Virus record (IMG/VR): IMGVR_UViG_3300033233_000069
Location: 1-43,498 of that record
From: a virus
Reading direction: 5' to 3' (one strand)
DNA length: 43,498 bases
Numbering within the stretch: the first letter of the stretch is position 1; each line of letters begins with the position of its first letter. This document shows, in pieces, positions 14,254 through 20,021 of the stretch. A program made the translations under genes and the position numbers. Below the pieces are notes generated by a model. That model had not been told where the DNA came from and ran no database searches. It saw only the letters and a program-made list of their open reading frames with translations.

Positions 14254-14440
14254 TGGCCGGTGGATTAGCTTTTCCACCCTCGCCAAGTTAGGGGTCGCGG
14301 CTAAAGCCGCAGCGGAAGCCGCTGCGCCCGATGAGCCTGCGACGCAGAACGAACCTACACAGAAGCGGACAAGGCGCTCTCGTAAGGCAGTCGAGGCTGC
14401 TATTCTGGATGCTACAGGCATTGAAGTGGAGGTCGCATGA
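14240..14440 (+). CDS. Small Ala-rich protein with basic patch (66 aa)
   Basis: Two ATGs are adjacent. The second, at 14240, lies six bases from AGGAGG while the first lies only three, so I choose the second. The N-terminal WISFSTLAKLGVAAKAAAEAAA could be a helix. The middle is TQKRTRRSRKA, a basic patch, and the end is acidic. No family is recognised. Confidence 0.6.
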   Translation: MPVRDGRWISFSTLAKLGVAAKAAAEAAAPDEPATQNEPTQKRTRRSRKAVEAAILDATGIEVEVA

Positions 14441-14658
14441 CAACCCTGCATGATGAACTGGCGGACGGGTCACCGGCTGCCTGTAAACTCTGCAACTTCC
14501 TCGGTCATAATCCCGAGGTGGCTGAGGAATGGGCACGCGAACTAGCACTGCCCGTCACCCTGGTCGGCAACACGTCCGTCGTCTTGGCACTCAAGCGTCG
14601 TGGCGTGAATATCGAGGAGGCCAGTGTGCGCAGACACCGGAGGAATCATGGACTTTAG
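14437..14658 (+). CDS. CxxC-HTH protein resembling TerS-type N-terminal domain (73 aa)
   Basis: The protein has ACKLCNFLGHNPE, a CxxC start. Its helical hairpin ends in SVVLALKRRGVNIEEASVRRHRRNHG. The pattern CxxC...(A/S)-x-L-x-x-R-G-x-x-(I/V)...V-x-R-H-x-x-x-H is the same as in many phage HTH proteins and small-terminase N-termini. The TerS-like protein at 41804-42340 has the same arrangement (CTIC, then VSPEVINRHKQHY). This early-operon copy is probably a stand-alone DNA-binding protein. Confidence 0.6.
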   Translation: MTTLHDELADGSPAACKLCNFLGHNPEVAEEWARELALPVTLVGNTSVVLALKRRGVNIEEASVRRHRRNHGL

Positions 14659-14875
14659 CCCTTCGCTCGAACAGGCTATCCTGAATCACAGGAAGGTGGT
14701 TCGGGCTGCCATCCGCTTGAAGCACAGTATCGAGGCTGACAACGAGCTGGCGGTTGTTATGCCCGTCATCACGGCCCGACTCGCTGCCATGGTGCAGCAG
14801 GGCCTCATCCCCGCGTTGTCCATCGCTGAGGTGATGGACTTGGCTGCCAATGGCGAGCTGTCCGATGCTGGGTAG
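14648..14875 (+). CDS. Helical hypothetical protein (75 aa)
   Basis: The ATG at 14648 has GGAGGA directly upstream. The product is all-helical and hydrophobic-amphipathic (LEQAILNHRKVVRAAIRLK, AVVMPVITARLAAMVQQGLI), without a clear membrane segment. No motif is recognised. It overlaps its neighbours at both ends. Confidence 0.6.
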   Translation: MDFSPSLEQAILNHRKVVRAAIRLKHSIEADNELAVVMPVITARLAAMVQQGLIPALSIAEVMDLAANGELSDAG

Positions 14876-15512
14876 CTCTGGCCGTGGTCGTGTCCTTGAC
14901 TTTGATATCGAAAACCGGCCACTGTCATATTGGCAGCCGGACCGGCCGACTGCCGAAGTCACCGCTATCGCGTCGTGCTGGACTGAGCGCGACAAGTATG
15001 GGCGGTTTCTCTTCGGCAGCATGCAGGTGGACCTGCTGACGCCATGGGACGATGGGCCGAGCGACATCCTGTTGGCCTTCCTAGAGCGTTACAACGAGGC
15101 AGACCTGGTGACCGGCCACTACATCCGCATGCACGACCTGCCCATCATCAACGGCGCACTATATGAGTTGGGTCTGCCCTTGCTCGGACCGAAGATGACC
15201 TGCGACACGAAAATGGACATGTTCAAAAAGGCTGACGTTCCAGCCACGCAGGAGTTCCTGCTAGAAACGTTGAGGGTCGCAGACGACGACGGTAAGCCGT
15301 TGCAGAAGTTCCACATGTCGCAATCCGATTGGCGCGAGGCGAACCGCCTGACGCCAGAGGGCATCGAGAAGACGAAGGCGCGCGTCTCGTCCGATGTACG
15401 GGACCACATCTATCTGCGTGCCGCCATGCTGGAACGTGGCATGCTCAGAGCGCCGAGAATGTGGAATCCCGGCGGCGGGTTCTCGGAGAGCACGGAGGGT
15501 AGGCATCGGTGA
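14865..15512 (+). CDS. DnaQ/RNase H-fold 3'-5' exonuclease-like protein (215 aa)
   Basis: Starting at the ATG at 14865 (an alternative in-frame ATG is at 14850), the N-terminus VLDFDIENRPLSYW gives the ExoI motif with Asp14 and Glu16. GHYIRMHDLPIINGAL at about 85-99 gives ExoII with Asp91. SSDVRDHIYLRAAML at about 175-189 gives a candidate ExoIII with Asp180. This DEDD pattern resembles predicted phage 3'-5' exonucleases of the DNA-polymerase-B proofreading/RNase H-like type. It is stand-alone; no polymerase domain follows. It may trim DNA ends or proofread. Confidence 0.7.
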   Translation: MLGSSGRGRVLDFDIENRPLSYWQPDRPTAEVTAIASCWTERDKYGRFLFGSMQVDLLTPWDDGPSDILLAFLERYNEADLVTGHYIRMHDLPIINGALYELGLPLLGPKMTCDTKMDMFKKADVPATQEFLLETLRVADDDGKPLQKFHMSQSDWREANRLTPEGIEKTKARVSSDVRDHIYLRAAMLERGMLRAPRMWNPGGGFSESTEGRHR

Positions 15513-16000
15513 CAGTCGATTACGGTCCCACCCCGCCGTCCTATGAGGATGAGAATAAGGATTGCCCGAAGCGTGGCGTGGCCTTGTCACATATGCGCAT
15601 CCCGCATATCATCGTGCCGACCTGTCAGTTCTGCGGCGTGCGTCTTATCATCGGGCGCACACTTGACGGTAACCTGATGTCGCCGAGTGCGGAGATGCCA
15701 ACATTCGATGTGACGGCACGACTACGCCAGCTCGGCATGATGCCTGCGGGTCAACAGAAGGCCGAATCCTCGGGGCTCGACAGCGGGCCGTGGACGGACG
15801 ATAACCACCCGGATAAAGTGCTGGGGCCATTACAGATATCGGCCCTGCATCCGTATCGTCATCCGATTGATGCTGAGGCAGTGTCCCTGCATCCTATTGG
15901 TACGATGCTCCTACCGCACACGCATACCATCGTGGAAGACTGGTCGGTCGAACGAAAGAACCTAGCGGGTCGGCATATCGAGCGCTGGCATCAACGGTGA
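15509..16000 (+). CDS. Hypothetical protein with CQFCG zinc turn, GTG start (163 aa)
   Basis: GTGA overlaps the exonuclease stop. The segment IIVPTCQFCGVRLIIGRTL has a CxxCG zinc-type turn, and a cysteine at about residue 19 (KDCPKRG) may contribute. The C-terminal half contains several histidines (LHPYRHP, LPHTHTIVEDW) and the motif ERKNLAGRHIERWHQR at the end. The domain is not recognised. It may be a zinc-binding DNA-associated protein. Confidence 0.6.
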   Translation: MTVDYGPTPPSYEDENKDCPKRGVALSHMRIPHIIVPTCQFCGVRLIIGRTLDGNLMSPSAEMPTFDVTARLRQLGMMPAGQQKAESSGLDSGPWTDDNHPDKVLGPLQISALHPYRHPIDAEAVSLHPIGTMLLPHTHTIVEDWSVERKNLAGRHIERWHQR

Positions 16001-16266
16001 TGCACGACCCGGCCATACTCTTCATCGCTTTACTCATCGTGTTTGTTGGCGCTATCGCCCTCTACCGCCTGCCGGGTCCGTGCGTCTGTGAGCATTGCGG
16101 TTTTCATGTTGACCAGCGTCGTCGGGAAGCAGCACACCAAGCCGCATTGAGCCATGATGTGCAGCACAAAGGGTTTGGATATACACATGGAGCACCTGAC
16201 CGACAGGATTGCCAGGATGCAACTTGTAAGCGCAACCGTCAGCCACCTAATGATAATATGGTGTAA
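16000..16266 (+). CDS. Small membrane protein with Cys-rich cytoplasmic tail (88 aa)
   Basis: The ATG at 16000 is chosen over the GTG at 15997. Residues about 4-23 form a membrane helix (ILFIALLIVFVGAIALY). They are followed by CVCEHCGFH, a possible zinc site, and then a histidine-rich tail with two more cysteines (DCQDATCKRN). It may be an inner-membrane protein with a small metal-binding domain. Its position just before the end of the early operon gives no functional hint. Confidence 0.6.
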   Translation: MHDPAILFIALLIVFVGAIALYRLPGPCVCEHCGFHVDQRRREAAHQAALSHDVQHKGFGYTHGAPDRQDCQDATCKRNRQPPNDNMV

Positions 16267-16275
16267 GATAGGAGT

Positions 16276-16620
16276 ATGTCAGTACCTTCATCTCCCACCA
16301 TTTTCGTTCGCCAGGACGGCACACGCATTTACGTGCGGTGGTTGCCCGTGCTCGGCGCAACCGACTACAAACTCTATGTGTTGGAAGCCGGCGGTGCATG
16401 GGGGCTGGAAGATGACATCGCCGACAGCGAAATCAACTCGGACGGTTGGTTCTTCGACATCACGGGTCCGCTCGCGGGCGTTGTCAACGTCCGCCTGACC
16501 GCACTCAACGCGTTGGCCGAAGAGTCAGATTACTCGAACGAGGTACAGGTCAACCTTCGCGGCGCTGGGGCGACCGTGCATCCCACAGACGCCTTGCAGC
16601 ACATCAGGAAAGGATACTAA
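16276..16620 (+). CDS. Fibronectin type III-like beta-sandwich protein (114 aa)
   Basis: The ATG follows GATAGGAGT. The strand pattern IFVRQDGTRIYVRWLPVLGATDYKLYVLE, later VNVRLTALNALAEESDYSNEV, is typical of Fn3 domains. These include the conserved tryptophan, the YxLY strand and the SxxS-N-E-V end. One domain makes up nearly the whole protein. Fn3 domains on phages usually decorate virions or bind surfaces. Being encoded on the plus strand near the early operon end, its role here is uncertain. Confidence 0.65.
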   Translation: MSVPSSPTIFVRQDGTRIYVRWLPVLGATDYKLYVLEAGGAWGLEDDIADSEINSDGWFFDITGPLAGVVNVRLTALNALAEESDYSNEVQVNLRGAGATVHPTDALQHIRKGY

Positions 16621-16621
16621 G

Positions 16622-16876
16622 ATGGCACCCGGACGAAAGCAGCCCACGTCAGCACCGAAGCCGAGAAAGTCAGCCGGTGCATATCGCAGTGAGACGCGCC
16701 AGGCTACGCAATCGAAGAAAACAGCACAGATGCGCTCCAACTCTGCCGAGGCTACTCGTAAGCGTGCGGGTGCTACTCCTGCGCCGACTGGCGGCGGTGG
16801 CCTTATCAACTGGGGTACGAACGTCAAGCCGCAGGCTCCCGGCATCTACATCGGTCCGAAGCAAAAGAAGCCCTAG
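16622..16876 (+). CDS. Basic Lys/Ser/Thr-rich protein with Gly-rich C-terminus (84 aa)
   Basis: The product is highly basic and disordered for 60 residues (RKQPTSAPKPRKSAGAYR, TQSKKTAQMRSNSAEATRK). It then has GGGGLINWGTNVKPQAPGIYIGPK. The tail might be a short binding peptide. It is the last plus-strand gene and is followed by the tRNA-like array. No family is recognised. Confidence 0.55.
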   Translation: MAPGRKQPTSAPKPRKSAGAYRSETRQATQSKKTAQMRSNSAEATRKRAGATPAPTGGGGLINWGTNVKPQAPGIYIGPKQKKP

Positions 16877-16879
16877 GCT

Positions 16880-16899
16880 ACGACTAATCCACGACTAAT
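16880..16899 (+). repeat. Direct repeat ACGACTAAT
   Basis: Two perfect copies of ACGACTAAT at 16880-16888 and 16891-16899 are spaced 11 bases apart. A partial match (GTCTAATG) lies at 16903-16910. They lie just after the last plus-strand gene. One helical turn of spacing could suit a protein-binding site, but this is speculative. Confidence 0.4.
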
Positions 16900-16917
16900 G
16901 AGGTCTAATGTAGTAGT

Positions 16918-16976
16918 GGGGGCGCGTGGTTTGTGGCCGATGGGCCTACATGGGGTTCGACTCCCCATCGCCTCCA
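16918..16976 (+). other. tRNA-like element with acceptor and T-arm, no normal D arm
   Basis: GGGGGCG (16918-16924) pairs with CGCCTCC (16969-16975), with one G-U. TGGGG-TTCGACT-CCCCA (16951-16967) is a perfect T-arm with the standard TTCGA loop. The 26 bases in between are too short for both D and anticodon arms; they hold a 4-bp GGCC hairpin or a 5-bp stem with a 9-base loop. It ends with an A and then TCAT. It is probably a degenerate or truncated tRNA, or a tRNA mimic. Folding software would be needed to be sure. Confidence 0.4.
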
Positions 16977-16980
16977 TCAT

Positions 16981-17053
16981 TGCGGGTAGGTCTGGTGACC
17001 AAGCGGGCCTCATACGCCTGACTAGCAGAGTTCGATTCTCTGGCCCGCCACCA
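16981..17053 (+). tRNA. Compact tRNA with CAT anticodon and encoded CCA (Met or Ile2)
   Basis: The acceptor GCGGGT (from 16982) pairs with GCCCGC (17043-17048), with one terminal T-C mismatch outside. The anticodon stem CGGGC/GCCTG (17004-17008 and 17016-17020) encloses the loop CTCATAC with T33, CAT and A37. The variable loop is ACTAG. The T arm is CAGAG-TTCGATT-CTCTG (17026-17042), and the discriminator A17050 is followed by encoded CCA. The D arm is abnormal: GGTC/GACC with only a TGGT loop, making the whole RNA 73 bases with CCA. CAT can mean initiator or elongator Met, or Ile if C34 is modified to lysidine. The short D arm is the main doubt. Confidence 0.7.
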
Positions 17054-17057
17054 TCAT

Positions 17058-17107
17058 GCCGAAGTGGCGGAATGGTAGGGCCATCACGAAGACGAGCCAC
17101 GTGATGG
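17058..17107 (+). other. tRNA-Leu-like 5' fragment ending in an 8-bp hairpin
   Basis: The first 20 bases, GCCGAAGTGGCGGAATGGTA, match the 5' acceptor and D-arm consensus of bacterial leucine tRNAs, with a GGC/GCC D stem. After that the sequence departs. CCATCACG (17081-17088) and CGTGATGG (17100-17107) make a perfect 8-bp hairpin with an 11-base loop instead of an anticodon arm, and no T arm follows. It is a remnant or recombined tRNA, and the hairpin may serve as the terminator between the convergent operons. Confidence 0.45.
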
Positions 17108-17113
17108 GTCGCA

Positions 17114-18214
17114 TCAACAGTATCCGAGTTCGTTGTGTAGCACGTAGCGCAGGTCGTCCATCGCCAAGAATGGCAGTTGCACCGCATCTCCCCAGTAGGC
17201 TCCGCTTTGCATCTCCCACGCATCTGTCTTCGGATTCCAGATGAGTTGCATGCCGCCCTCAATCAGTGGATACTGGCTGAATGGCTCAGGCATGACGCCC
17301 GTACCACAGGAGGCATCCAGTTCCATCGTCAGCGTGGTGACGGCATATTTGCCGAGGACTTCCGCATATTCCCAGGGTCGTTCCTCCCACCAACGCACGC
17401 GCTTATCGGAGCGGGCTAGTTCCGTGGGGGTCAAGAGGGCCTGCCGGACTGACTGCCAGCGCGCCATCATGCCTGAGTCACCACCACGGAATGAAACCGT
17501 GAGGTTCTGGTTGTCCGTATTCGTCGTATGGATAGGCCCACCATTGAATCGAGCGATGTAGTAGGCTACGGCGAGAGCGTCTCCACGCAGACCACTGAGT
17601 AGGTCGGCGCGCGCGCCAGGATAATCGAGATTCGCCATCGCGGCGACAACCTCAGTGGCAACAATCTCCGTTTGCGATTCCAGCGTGGCTGAGGAGCCGA
17701 CAAAGTAGCCCTGGGCATGGACGAGTTCGTGGACCAGGGTGCTGAACCATGATTGCTCGCCCCAGGAGGGGGTGAGAAAACGCTCGTTGAGAACAATGAT
17801 ACCGTAGCTCGGGTCATAGGTGCCAGCAACGGCGGAGCGACGACCGGGGCCATAGTCCACGAACCCGACACTGGTCGGCATGATGAGTTGCGTCGTGGCA
17901 CCCTCTTCGTCAATCTGGTAGACGATTTCCTTGACCAGTTGATAGAGGTCGGGCCATGTCTGCGGTTCGACCATAGACCATTTCACGTCCAGGGTGTCAT
18001 ATTCCCTATCCGCCAGAGCGGCAAGACGCAGGAGATTGTCGAACCAGATAGCGCGCTCGGAGAACGAACGGTCAATGACGGCCACACTGCCAGCCAGGCC
18101 GCCAAGCACCAAGACTCCGGCGAGTAGTCCGACGACCACCTTGCGAACGATGCGTCGTCCATTACGACGGAGAGCACAGGTGAGGCAGGAGCAGCCCGCC
18201 ACCAGGGCGCTCAC
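17114..18214 (-). CDS. Membrane-anchored HELVH zinc metalloprotease in lysis cassette, GTG start (366 aa)
   Basis: GTGA overlaps the holin stop. The N-terminus has two cysteines and a basic run, then a membrane helix at about residues 24-47 (VVVGLLAGVLVLGGLAGSV). The zincin motif HELVHAQG is at about 162-169, followed by ESQTEIVATE at about 179-188, which offers a third ligand and a family-like glutamate. The C-terminal half is a globular extension. Topology suggests a single-pass protein with the protease domain outside the cytoplasmic membrane. Being last in the holin-lysin operon, it may help lysis by cutting envelope proteins. That role is inferred from position; the zinc protease call is strong. 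Confidence 0.75.
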   Translation of the reverse strand: MSALVAGCSCLTCALRRNGRRIVRKVVVGLLAGVLVLGGLAGSVAVIDRSFSERAIWFDNLLRLAALADREYDTLDVKWSMVEPQTWPDLYQLVKEIVYQIDEEGATTQLIMPTSVGFVDYGPGRRSAVAGTYDPSYGIIVLNERFLTPSWGEQSWFSTLVHELVHAQGYFVGSSATLESQTEIVATEVVAAMANLDYPGARADLLSGLRGDALAVAYYIARFNGGPIHTTNTDNQNLTVSFRGGDSGMMARWQSVRQALLTPTELARSDKRVRWWEERPWEYAEVLGKYAVTTLTMELDASCGTGVMPEPFSQYPLIEGGMQLIWNPKTDAWEMQSGAYWGDAVQLPFLAMDDLRYVLHNELGYC

Positions 18215-18600
18215 GCCGGAATCTCAGGACTGGGAGCCTCCGGCTCCGGCATCTCGGCATGTGCTAGTTCGGCGTAGACAGCCGATTCAATGATAGCCAT
18301 GAGCTGTTCTGTCTTGACCCTCAAGCCATAACCGGCAATCATCTTGTCGGCAGCAGCGACAGCAGCCGCGAGTTTCGCCGGACCATCAGCATCCTTGAAC
18401 CTTTGTTCGGCATACTGGACCGCGATGACTGCGATAGAACGCAGCAACGCTAGGTCAGCTACCGACAGTTCGTTGAGGATGCGCTTGCGAAACTGTACCG
18501 CAACCCATCCGACGACGGCTGTCACGATACCTGCAAATGTCGTGAGCATGAGGGCCGTGAACTCGGGACTCCCGAGGATGCCCAGGATGAAATCCTGCAT
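18211..18600 (-). CDS. Holin of the LLH/superfamily 6 type (129 aa)
   Basis: One N-terminal membrane helix at about residues 14-36 (TALMLTTFAGIVTAVVGWVAV) is followed by a long charged helical region (VADLALLRSIAVIAVQYAEQRF, KLAAAVAAADKMIAGYG, LMAIIESAVYAELAHAE). It ends in a proline-rich acidic tail. This single-TM plus amphipathic-helix plan, ending in an IIE-A-V-x-x-L segment, matches the phage holin LL-H-type family (Pfam Phage_holin_6_1). The gene sits immediately after the endolysin gene and before the metalloprotease in the same transcript, the expected place. Confidence 0.8.
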   Translation of the reverse strand: MQDFILGILGSPEFTALMLTTFAGIVTAVVGWVAVQFRKRILNELSVADLALLRSIAVIAVQYAEQRFKDADGPAKLAAAVAAADKMIAGYGLRVKTEQLMAIIESAVYAELAHAEMPEPEAPSPEIPA

Positions 18601-18602
18601 GG

Positions 18603-19340
18603 TTACTTCCCTCTCTTGAGATATTCAATGAGCCGTTTCTGATATGCGGCAAGCTTACTACGCTGTGAGGCTGTGGGACGGCTTACAGCGGCCAGGTTAG
18701 CGATAAGGCGTCGAAGGGCGGCCAGGGTCTTAGCGGGCACCGGGGGTACCGCAGGCGTTGGCGCGGGACCCTTCCCGGCGAACCAGAGTAACGCACCCAG
18801 GTCACCATTGAACTTATTGCGGTCGAGTGGATGACCCTGATACTGCCAGAACAGCCACTTGATGCGCGGACGAGTCGATAGGCGGTCTGGTCGCCCGGCG
18901 TAATCCGCTACCCAGTTCGCATCCTGTCCGAGGTCGCCCGGCCACGTGCCACGGGATGAGTAAAGCAGGATTTTCTTACCCGGCGCCCCCGCCCGCAGGA
19001 GAAGGATGAACTTGCGACCCTCGTCCTTGGTCATCGTAGGTCCAAGGTAACGCGTGCCGTCAGCGCGTCGCAACCAGTTCGCCTCCATGTCGAGCGCAAA
19101 AAAGTCAGCAGCCTTGGATGCCACCAGGAAAGCACTCGCCTGTGCGGTGATTGTCGTCTGCGTGCCTCCGACACCGAAATGATATGCACCTGTTGGTAGA
19201 CCCGCCGCCCTGAAACGGAGAAGGTGATGGGTAAACTTCGGGTCTGGTGTGGAGCCATACGTCGCCCGCACGATAGCGAAGTCCAAGCCTTCCAGATTGG
19301 CATCACCATTGTATTTACTGACATCAATACCGTTGAGCAC
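18603..19340 (-). CDS. GH25 lysozyme endolysin, GTG start (245 aa)
   Basis: AGGAGG precedes the GTG. Residues 1-190 are a glycoside hydrolase 25 domain: GIDVSKYNG at 4-12 (Asp6), FAIVRATYG at 21-29, GAYHFG at 51-56, the catalytic DME at 84-86, LLYSSRGTW at 125-133 and WVADYAG at 143-149. The closing strand is LFWQYQGH at 163-170. GH25 muramidases cleave the MurNAc-GlcNAc bond. A Pro-rich linker (about 190-203) leads to a 40-residue basic helical tail, probably a wall or membrane binding segment rather than a known wall-binding domain. It would be released by the holin encoded next. Confidence 0.92.
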   Translation of the reverse strand: MLNGIDVSKYNGDANLEGLDFAIVRATYGSTPDPKFTHHLLRFRAAGLPTGAYHFGVGGTQTTITAQASAFLVASKAADFFALDMEANWLRRADGTRYLGPTMTKDEGRKFILLLRAGAPGKKILLYSSRGTWPGDLGQDANWVADYAGRPDRLSTRPRIKWLFWQYQGHPLDRNKFNGDLGALLWFAGKGPAPTPAVPPVPAKTLAALRRLIANLAAVSRPTASQRSKLAAYQKRLIEYLKRGK

Positions 19341-19351
19341 GTGCGCGCCTC

Positions 19352-19633
19352 CTACCTAGGCCCGAAGGCGAGATATAGACCCGCCAGGGAGATGATGGTA
19401 ATGACGACCCACCGCCCGAAGGCAAAGAACAGCTTAACCGTGTCCACCGAAGCCCTCGTTTCGATTTGCACGTCCTCTATCCTGTCCAGGCGTATCTCGT
19501 GGTCAACGAGAGTCTTCGCGAGTGGCGCTACCGCTGCCGCGACAGCGGCCACAACGCGCGTCTCAGAATCATTTACAGCGCGATATACGTCGCGCCAGGA
19601 GAGAGGACCGGATTGCTCCACGGCTTCACTCAC
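19352..19633 (-). CDS. XhlA-like membrane protein, GTG start (93 aa)
   Basis: The N-terminal 60 residues form an amphipathic or coiled-coil segment (AVAAAVAPLAKTLVDHEIRLDRIEDVQIE). One C-terminal membrane helix follows at about 68-90 (LFFAFGRWVVITIISLAGLYL). This is the arrangement of XhlA/hemolysin-type accessory proteins (Pfam XhlA), which interact with holins. It lies directly before the endolysin gene. It may be a second holin, an antiholin or a pinholin-type modulator. The ribosome binding site is weak, so the start is not certain. Confidence 0.65.
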   Translation of the reverse strand: MSEAVEQSGPLSWRDVYRAVNDSETRVVAAVAAAVAPLAKTLVDHEIRLDRIEDVQIETRASVDTVKLFFAFGRWVVITIISLAGLYLAFGPR

Positions 19634-19639
19634 GAGAGT

Positions 19640-19966
19640 TTACCCGAGGACGATTTCGTCGCCATCAATCGTCGCAACGAGCGACGTGGCGGCGCTGGCA
19701 TGCCCCTTGAGTAGTTCCGCGGCCTCAAGCACGTAGTAGCAGAAGTGGTCGAGAACCGCTCCCGATGCGATGCTATAGGCATCGAAGATACGCGTCGTCG
19801 CGCCGTCTGCGCCAATACCCATAGTCACCGTTACAGCGCCCCCAGTCGGGTTGGCGATATGGATATGTCGCACGATGGTCTTCGTGACGGCGGGAACCGT
19901 ATACAACGTTGCCGTCGAGGCGGCGAGTTGTAGGGGTCCGGCGAGTCGTTTGGCGATACGAGCCAT
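19640..19966 (-). CDS. Small beta-rich virion/fiber-domain protein (108 aa)
   Basis: GAGGAG precedes the ATG. The sequence LAGPLQLAASTATLYTVPAVTKTIVRHIHIANPTGGAVTVTMGIG is a beta-sandwich motif with the LYTVPA-x-T-x-T-I-x-x-I-H-x-x-N-P/S-T-G pattern. The same pattern occurs in the N-terminal domain of the glycine-rich fiber encoded just upstream (residues about 40-85). The rest (IFDAYSIASGAVLDHF) continues the domain. It probably is a stand-alone copy of that fiber domain, located at the junction of the tail and lysis genes, and a virion component. Confidence 0.65.
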   Translation of the reverse strand: MARIAKRLAGPLQLAASTATLYTVPAVTKTIVRHIHIANPTGGAVTVTMGIGADGATTRIFDAYSIASGAVLDHFCYYVLEAAELLKGHASAATSLVATIDGDEIVLG

Positions 19967-19984
19967 AGTTTTTTGTTTCTCCTC

Positions 19985-20013
19985 ATGAATGTGGGCTAGC
20001 TAACCACACTCAT
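19985..20013 (-). other. Hairpin in the 5' leader of the lysis operon
   Basis: On the minus-strand RNA, positions 20013-20004 pair with 19994-19985 in ten base pairs (one G-U) around a nine-base loop. It lies between the promoter-like TATAAT and the GAGGAG of the gene at 19966. It may stabilise or modulate the lysis transcript; no U-tract follows, so it is not a classical terminator. Confidence 0.4.
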
Positions 20014-20020
20014 TATACCA
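20012..20020 (-). promoter_or_regulatory. Extended minus-10 promoter for the lysis operon
   Basis: On the minus strand the sequence reads TGGTATAAT: a perfect TATAAT (20017-20012) preceded by TG at the extended position. No convincing minus-35 lies 16-18 bases upstream. It overlaps the end of the glycine-rich fiber gene and would start transcription near 20005, 40 bases before the gene at 19966. Confidence 0.45.
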
Positions 20021-20021
20021 G

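Noticed and set aside
17058-17113. Complete tRNA-Leu gene
   Set aside because: The 5' acceptor and D arm match, but there is no normal anticodon arm, variable arm or T arm before the minus-strand gene ends.
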